This document shows, in pieces, positions 59,441 through 64,000 of a stretch of DNA of 64,000 nt (position 1 is its first letter; the number at the start of each line of letters is the position of its first letter). The stretch comes from Lepidonotus clava. Taxonomy: Eukaryota > Annelida > Polychaeta > Phyllodocida > Polynoidae. The notes under the pieces were generated by a model. That model did not search any database. It saw only the letters and a program-made list of their open reading frames with translations, and was not told where the DNA came from. Location: NCBI GenBank assembly GCA_936440205.1, contig OW387146.1:27404458-27468457 (forward strand). Direction: 5' to 3'. The translations under genes were made by a program, and so were the position numbers.

Positions 59441-60577
59441 CTAGTTTAAAGGTGTTACTGCATTAGTGGACCCACTCCCACTGTCCTTTACAGCTACTGT
59501 TCCTGTTCTATGGTCCTGCTTCTGCCCAAGCTTACTTGGCCTATCTGGACAGGTGTTGGCATAATGACCCATCTGCCTACAACAGAAACATTCAATCTCA
59601 GATATGTCCTTTTTACCTTGAAACTTATCTCTTGACTTCCTGTTCTCTAACTCACTCAAACGCTTCTTAGCCTCTTCTAATTCCTTTCTAAGCTGCTCTA
59701 TCTGAGTATTTTGAGCCTTTCCACCACCACCAGCTGATCCACCAGCAGCCTGATTCTGCTGCACAGATGCAACTGAAGCTGAAGCTATTGGCTTTTTCTT
59801 TGGTGGCTGACTCTCTGCCATAGTATCATCATAGACACTGTAAGCAGTTGCTGAATCAACAGCCTCACGAAGAGTAGAGGGTGTGAAAGCGTGAACATGA
59901 CGCTTCATACCATTATCTCTCAAACCCTTTACAAAAATGTTAATCAAAACTCTTTCATTGGGGGGTTCCCCAGGAAAAGCACGCTTTGCTAACCTTCGTA
60001 GATCGTGGGCATAAGCCGCTAAACTCTCATCTGGCTTCAATGCACGGTTCATTAACTTAAACGTATACTGTGCCTCCTTTCCTGGAGGACGGAAACGCTC
60101 ATCTAATGCCGCTAACAGAGTCTCAAAGTCTGTTTGCATGGCCAAAGGCACGGTGGTTAAAACCTCACGTGCCTCTTGTACAAGGCAACATGCTAACTGC
60201 ATGCCTTTTTCTTCATAGGTCCACTCATTCCAAAGAGCAATAGCATCAAAGTGCCCAATGAAGTCTTCAAAATCACTCAGCCCATCGTATTTCATGGGGA
60301 CTATCATTTTCTTGTGGGGCTTAGTCTGACCATGCCCAGCAAACTCAACATTTCTAGGTGCCGGTCTTGCCACAACAGGACTCGCCCGACCACCCTGTGA
60401 CCTGGCATCTGAAAAATTTGTACCACCACTAATGTTGGACACCCGATCAAACTCTCGTTCCAGTTGACGAGGTCCCAGATCAGCCTGCCTACCAGTAGAT
60501 TCTGGCTGTCCTGGTGCCTGCCCACCTAAACGGAATGGGGACATTAACCATGTGAAACTTCTATTCACTAAGTCCAT
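59441..60577 (-). CDS. gag: Gag polyprotein of the Gypsy element
   Basis: The frame has 378 residues. A capsid-like central part (YDGLSDFEDFIGHFDAIA through to LKPDESLAAYAHDLRRLAKR) is followed by a coiled-coil-like Glu/Lys segment and a CCHC zinc knuckle (CFCCRQMGHYANTC). It forms the virus-like particle and packages the element RNA. It sits between the primer binding site and pol. Confidence 0.92.
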   Translation of the reverse strand: MDLVNRSFTWLMSPFRLGGQAPGQPESTGRQADLGPRQLEREFDRVSNISGGTNFSDARSQGGRASPVVARPAPRNVEFAGHGQTKPHKKMIVPMKYDGLSDFEDFIGHFDAIALWNEWTYEEKGMQLACCLVQEAREVLTTVPLAMQTDFETLLAALDERFRPPGKEAQYTFKLMNRALKPDESLAAYAHDLRRLAKRAFPGEPPNERVLINIFVKGLRDNGMKRHVHAFTPSTLREAVDSATAYSVYDDTMAESQPPKKKPIASASVASVQQNQAAGGSAGGGGKAQNTQIEQLRKELEEAKKRLSELENRKSRDKFQGKKDISEIECFCCRQMGHYANTCPDRPSKLGQKQDHRTGTVAVKDSGSGSTNAVTPLN

Positions 60578-60848
60578 CTTGAATGGTTAACTCAACTCAA
60601 TATTCAAACTCTAGACCAGTAGTAAGCCAAAAACAAAGTCCCGGATACTAAAACTCAACTCAAAGAAACCTCACAACTCAATGAAATTCCAACCAACCTT
60701 TTGAAACCCTTGGTGTGGCTGTTGGGCTGGCATCGGGGCTGGCATCGCGAACTCTTGGTCTCAGAACTCTGAAAAAATATACTCATCAATAAAATTGCTT
60801 CTCGTTGTGTTAAACTCAACAATCAGTCTCAATCATAAATCATCACCA

Positions 60849-60866
60849 ATCCTGGTCACGGCACCA
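60849..60866 (-). other. Primer binding site, complementary to tRNA-His 3' end
   Basis: On the minus strand TGGTGCCGTGACCAGGAT lies four bases after the 5' LTR. Its complement ends CACGGCACCA, the 3' end typical of animal tRNA-His. The tRNA identity is inferred from remembered acceptor-stem sequence. Confidence 0.75.
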
Positions 60867-60870
60867 AAAA

Positions 60871-62815
60871 TGTAGCGCACCCAGAGGGCAATAAGTCTCG
60901 CTACAAGGGAAAAATCCCAAGTCGACCACTAGGATTGGCAGTGATTATATAAAAGAAACACCAAACAACAGAAAAACAGTTGAAAAGTCTTTATTAGATG
61001 AAAAGCGCAAACACTCCCCAGACAAACAGGGGCTGAAAGTTATCAGGTTTATGTGGAAACTAGGAAATTATTTGATAATTAAGAATAACTCAAGTAGTCC
61101 AAGACTCACTTTAAATTGAAGAAACTTTAGAATCACTCAGAAAATCTCCATGAGACTTTCCAAACTCCAAGTTCTAATAAAATTAGAACTTACTCAAACT
61201 TGAAAAATATTATACAAAAATACTCCAAGTCTTAAACTTGAAAGTATTACACACAAAAAGTTCTAAGATTCTTCTAGGGATCTCTAAAATTCAATTATAT
61301 ACATTCACAAATAATCCACGTCCCTATGAATCTCTCAAACTTGAAAGTATTCCACAAAAACTCTCTAAGATTCTTCTAAGAATCCTTCTAACTCAAAAAT
61401 ATACTTACAAAAATAATCCAAGTCTCTAGGAATCTCTCAACTTGGAAGTATTCCACAAAACTCTCTAAGATTCCTCTAGGAATCTTTCAATCTCACAAAT
61501 ATACTTACAAAAATAATCCATGTCTCTAGGAATCTCTCAATCATTGAAAGTATTCCACAAAACTCTTTAAGACTCTTCTAAGAATCCTTCTAACTCAAAA
61601 ATATACTTACAAAAATAATCCAAGTCTCTAGGAATCTCTCAACTTGGAAGTATTCCACAAAACTCTTTAAGACTCCCTATGAATCTTAAACTCAAAAATA
61701 TATTTACAAAATTACTCCATGTCTTCAGGAATCTCTCAATCTTTGAAAGTATTCCATAAAACTCTTTAAGACTCCCTATGAATCTTAAACTCAAAAATAT
61801 ATTTACAAAATTACTCCATGTCTTCAGGAATCTCTCAATCCTTGAAAGTATTCCACAAAAACTCTTTTAAGATTCCCTAGGAATCATTAAACTCACAAAT
61901 ATTCAAACTAGTAAATACTCTAGACTCTAAGAGTCTTTAAATTAGAAAGTGCTGAACAAATACTCTAAGACTAGGAGTCTTTCAACTTGAAAATACTATA
62001 CAAAAATACTCTAAGACTCTAGGAGTCTTTCAACTAGGAAATACTGAAAATAATACTCTAAGACTCTAGGAGTCTAACAACTAGAAAAATACTGAAAATA
62101 ATACTAAAGAGAGGCATATACAGGTGCATGGCCAGGGCATTTAGGAATAAACAAAGGTAAGTAACTTGAAGGTCACCTTGAAAATAAATATTAAATCCCT
62201 GTCACCAACATATATAAGACTCACTCTTTTAAAATACAAACATTAAACTGAAACAAACTCACTCAGCTAAACTCCTCCCAGCTCTGCTGAGATAAACTCC
62301 AATACTCTATAAATCTACTGTCAAATCAAAATGACAAAACTCAGTTAACACATACCTCCACTCTATCCAAGGTCCAGGCCAAAAGTGAGGGTTGTCTGAG
62401 GTCAGACAGGGGTTTAAATACCCCCTCCCAATGAAAGGTTGCTTCTCATTGGCTGAAATTCTGTTGACTGAAATCTGATTGGCTGTCACAAAAAAAGTTA
62501 CATCAAAAATCTAAAGCCAATACAATAAACATACATAAACCATATACATACTGTTTATATAAATGTACTATATTTCTAGGCATAAATAAAACTAAATGCA
62601 TTGCCTTTTATAAGGAAAAAATGGTGTGACCTAGAAAGCTGACCCAGATACCAGTCTGTGTCCCTGAGTCTGATTGGCTGTGCCTTGCATCAGCCCAACC
62701 AGACCAGTCCACTCTGGCATTCAGGGGGACACAGCTTGTCACCACCCTGACCAGACCAGTCCACTCTGGCAGTCAGGGGGTCAAAGCTAGGTATACCAAC
62801 CTGCAGGTCGCCACA
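60871..62815 (-). repeat. 5' LTR
   Basis: Same length and nearly the same sequence as the LTR at 51785-53729, including the internal tandem units. Identical short open frames recur in both LTRs and are not genes. Confidence 0.95.
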
Positions 62816-64000
62816 CTGGTAACATCTGTGAGTAGTATAGGTGTGTGGGAGGGGGGGGGGGGTACTGATTACACACCTGACCTTCACCAGGTACACCCGG
62901 TGAACGGCCTGCCCTGAAGGGGTGGGGGAAAAGGAGGGGGTGGAGGGACTGTTACATTTTTTTAATAGTGATATATAGAAGAAACAAACATTTCCCCATT
63001 TCCGAGATTCCCTACGGATCTGAGATAGATCTGGCACTGTTTCACTCTGAGCCAATTATTATCCAGGGGTACACTTCCCTGTCGGAATACCCAGGCCCGA
63101 GTATGCTGGGTCTGCTGTAGCACTATTCCGTGTCTAGGTGATCTTGTCTTTGCTCCTGGGTTCTGGTAGACCCTTTACCTACTGGAGTACCCCCGCCCCG
63201 GGTAGTGATACACCCACCCTCAGGTACAGCAGAGAGAGTAAGTTTCATTTTAGTCTCCATGGGTACAGGGACACCATGGGGTTTTAGTGGGTCTCAACTT
63301 CCTACAGGTCTTTGTAGCCAGGTGGGTTGGTGATGAGCCTCCCCTGACCCGTGCAGGCAGGCCGAGTGAAGAGTGGTTTTAGTACTTCTTTTTATAACGT
63401 TTTACCGAGATAGTTTTTATTGAAAGTAGCTAAGGTGGGTATCTGGAGTAAGCGGCCACTATTAGGTGGTTGGTGAAAGGGTAAACATATGGGTTGAGTG
63501 ATTGGAAACGCTCATGTGCTACATATTTACCAAACAAGTTAGAATGTGGAACCTAGACACTTGCCCTCATATACAATCGACACAGTATGTATATTGCAGT
63601 TTCGATTCCAATACACGGCAGTGGCCATAGAGTGTTTCCTCTGATCTAAGGAATGTAACTTGTAAGTGACAGCAGGGCGGGGTATGTGGAAAATAACCGA
63701 TATTTACATGTTATCAAATAGTTATAATCAGGGGAAGGACTGTGGGTACCAATCAATGGTTCCCTTCGCCGAACATTTCAGGAGCAACTCCAAAAGACAG
63801 ACAGTGGTGCTGCCCGTACAGCGGTGTGTTTTAGTTGACATTAAACAAGGCCTCAGCCTAATGTTTTACAGGCCCTCAAGGCGCGGCCCGCCTATAGGTA
63901 CAGCGGATTAATGCCCTGTTTTGATGTCAGCGCCAACTGGCGGCAGAATGGGCAAACACCTGGGGAAATTACATAAGAGGCGTGCGGCTAAATACAACAG
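62816..64000 (+). other. Intron sequence after the Gypsy insertion
   Basis: No exon is recognised. A G run lies near 62850-62863. A single arm of the TTTTAGTCTCCATG MITE family lies at 63231-63261. Confidence 0.45.
63231..63261. repeat. Single arm of the TTTTAGTCTCCATG MITE family
   Basis: AGAGAGAGTAAGTTTCATTTT followed by AGTCTCCATG matches the right arm of the element at 27662-27698 with a small length difference. No opposite arm is seen. Confidence 0.5.

Larger units (their letters stand above)
51785..62815 (-). mobile_element. Complete-looking Ty3/Gypsy LTR retrotransposon (11.0 kb)
   Basis: The element reads on the minus strand: 5' LTR (60871-62815), primer binding site, gag, pol, an extra zinc-finger frame, a polypurine tract and the 3' LTR (51785-53729). 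The LTRs are both 1,945 bases and differ by only a handful of bases by eye, so insertion was recent. Protease, reverse transcriptase, RNase H and integrase occur in Ty3/Gypsy order. It looks whole, with no obvious break in its main frames. No matching target-site duplication is visible at the two ends. It lies antisense within the presumed Ig-gene intron. Confidence 0.95.

Overview
The window looks like nuclear DNA of a marine-type bilaterian invertebrate. Genes are split by GT-AG introns, exons are GC-rich, and introns and spacers are AT-richer. Miniature inverted-repeat elements, LINE 3' ends, a tRNA-derived SINE and a nearly perfect Ty3/Gypsy element are scattered throughout, and runs of 12-18 G or C are frequent. 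I cannot name the species; a lophotrochozoan or invertebrate deuterostome would fit.

Layout. (1) 1-7.7 kb: the terminal coding exon of an unrecognised plus-strand gene (3356-3651) with a long 3' UTR. (2) 7.7-12.2 kb: a repeat-dominated stretch with a 36-bp-arm hairpin, two related LTR-like remnants, a MITE with 22-bp terminal repeats, a palindromic MITE nested in one LTR-like remnant (a second copy is cut by the window start), and a LINE 3' end. (3) 15.3-19.6 kb: a single-exon reading frame for a 1,244-residue protein with a signal peptide, 35 seven-residue GQPNGIP-type repeats, a glycosyltransferase family 92 domain and a C-terminal membrane segment. (4) 20.5-21.7 kb: LINE and SINE remnants. 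(5) 22.7-25.6 kb, minus strand: the three-exon gene for mitochondrial ribosomal protein L41, with MITEs in both introns and decayed tandem copies of its own coding end in the 3' UTR. (6) 27.8-64 kb: the start of a plus-strand immunoglobulin-superfamily gene. Its first Ig exon ends at 29943 and no later exon was found, so the following intron appears to exceed 34 kb.

That long intron holds most of the unexplained signal. There is a juxtaposed splice acceptor/donor at 48521/48522 with the form of a recursive-splicing ratchet point. There is a cluster of RFX X-box motifs between 37.4 and 50.7 kb, CRE and E-box clusters, a 19-bp minisatellite of about 37 units, many poly-G/poly-C tracts, and a complete-looking, very young Ty3/Gypsy element (51785-62815, minus strand). 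The Gypsy element carries an extra zinc-finger reading frame downstream of pol.

The recognised genes do not form a pathway. GT92 (glycan modification), mL41 (mitochondrial translation) and the Ig protein (cell surface) are simply neighbours.
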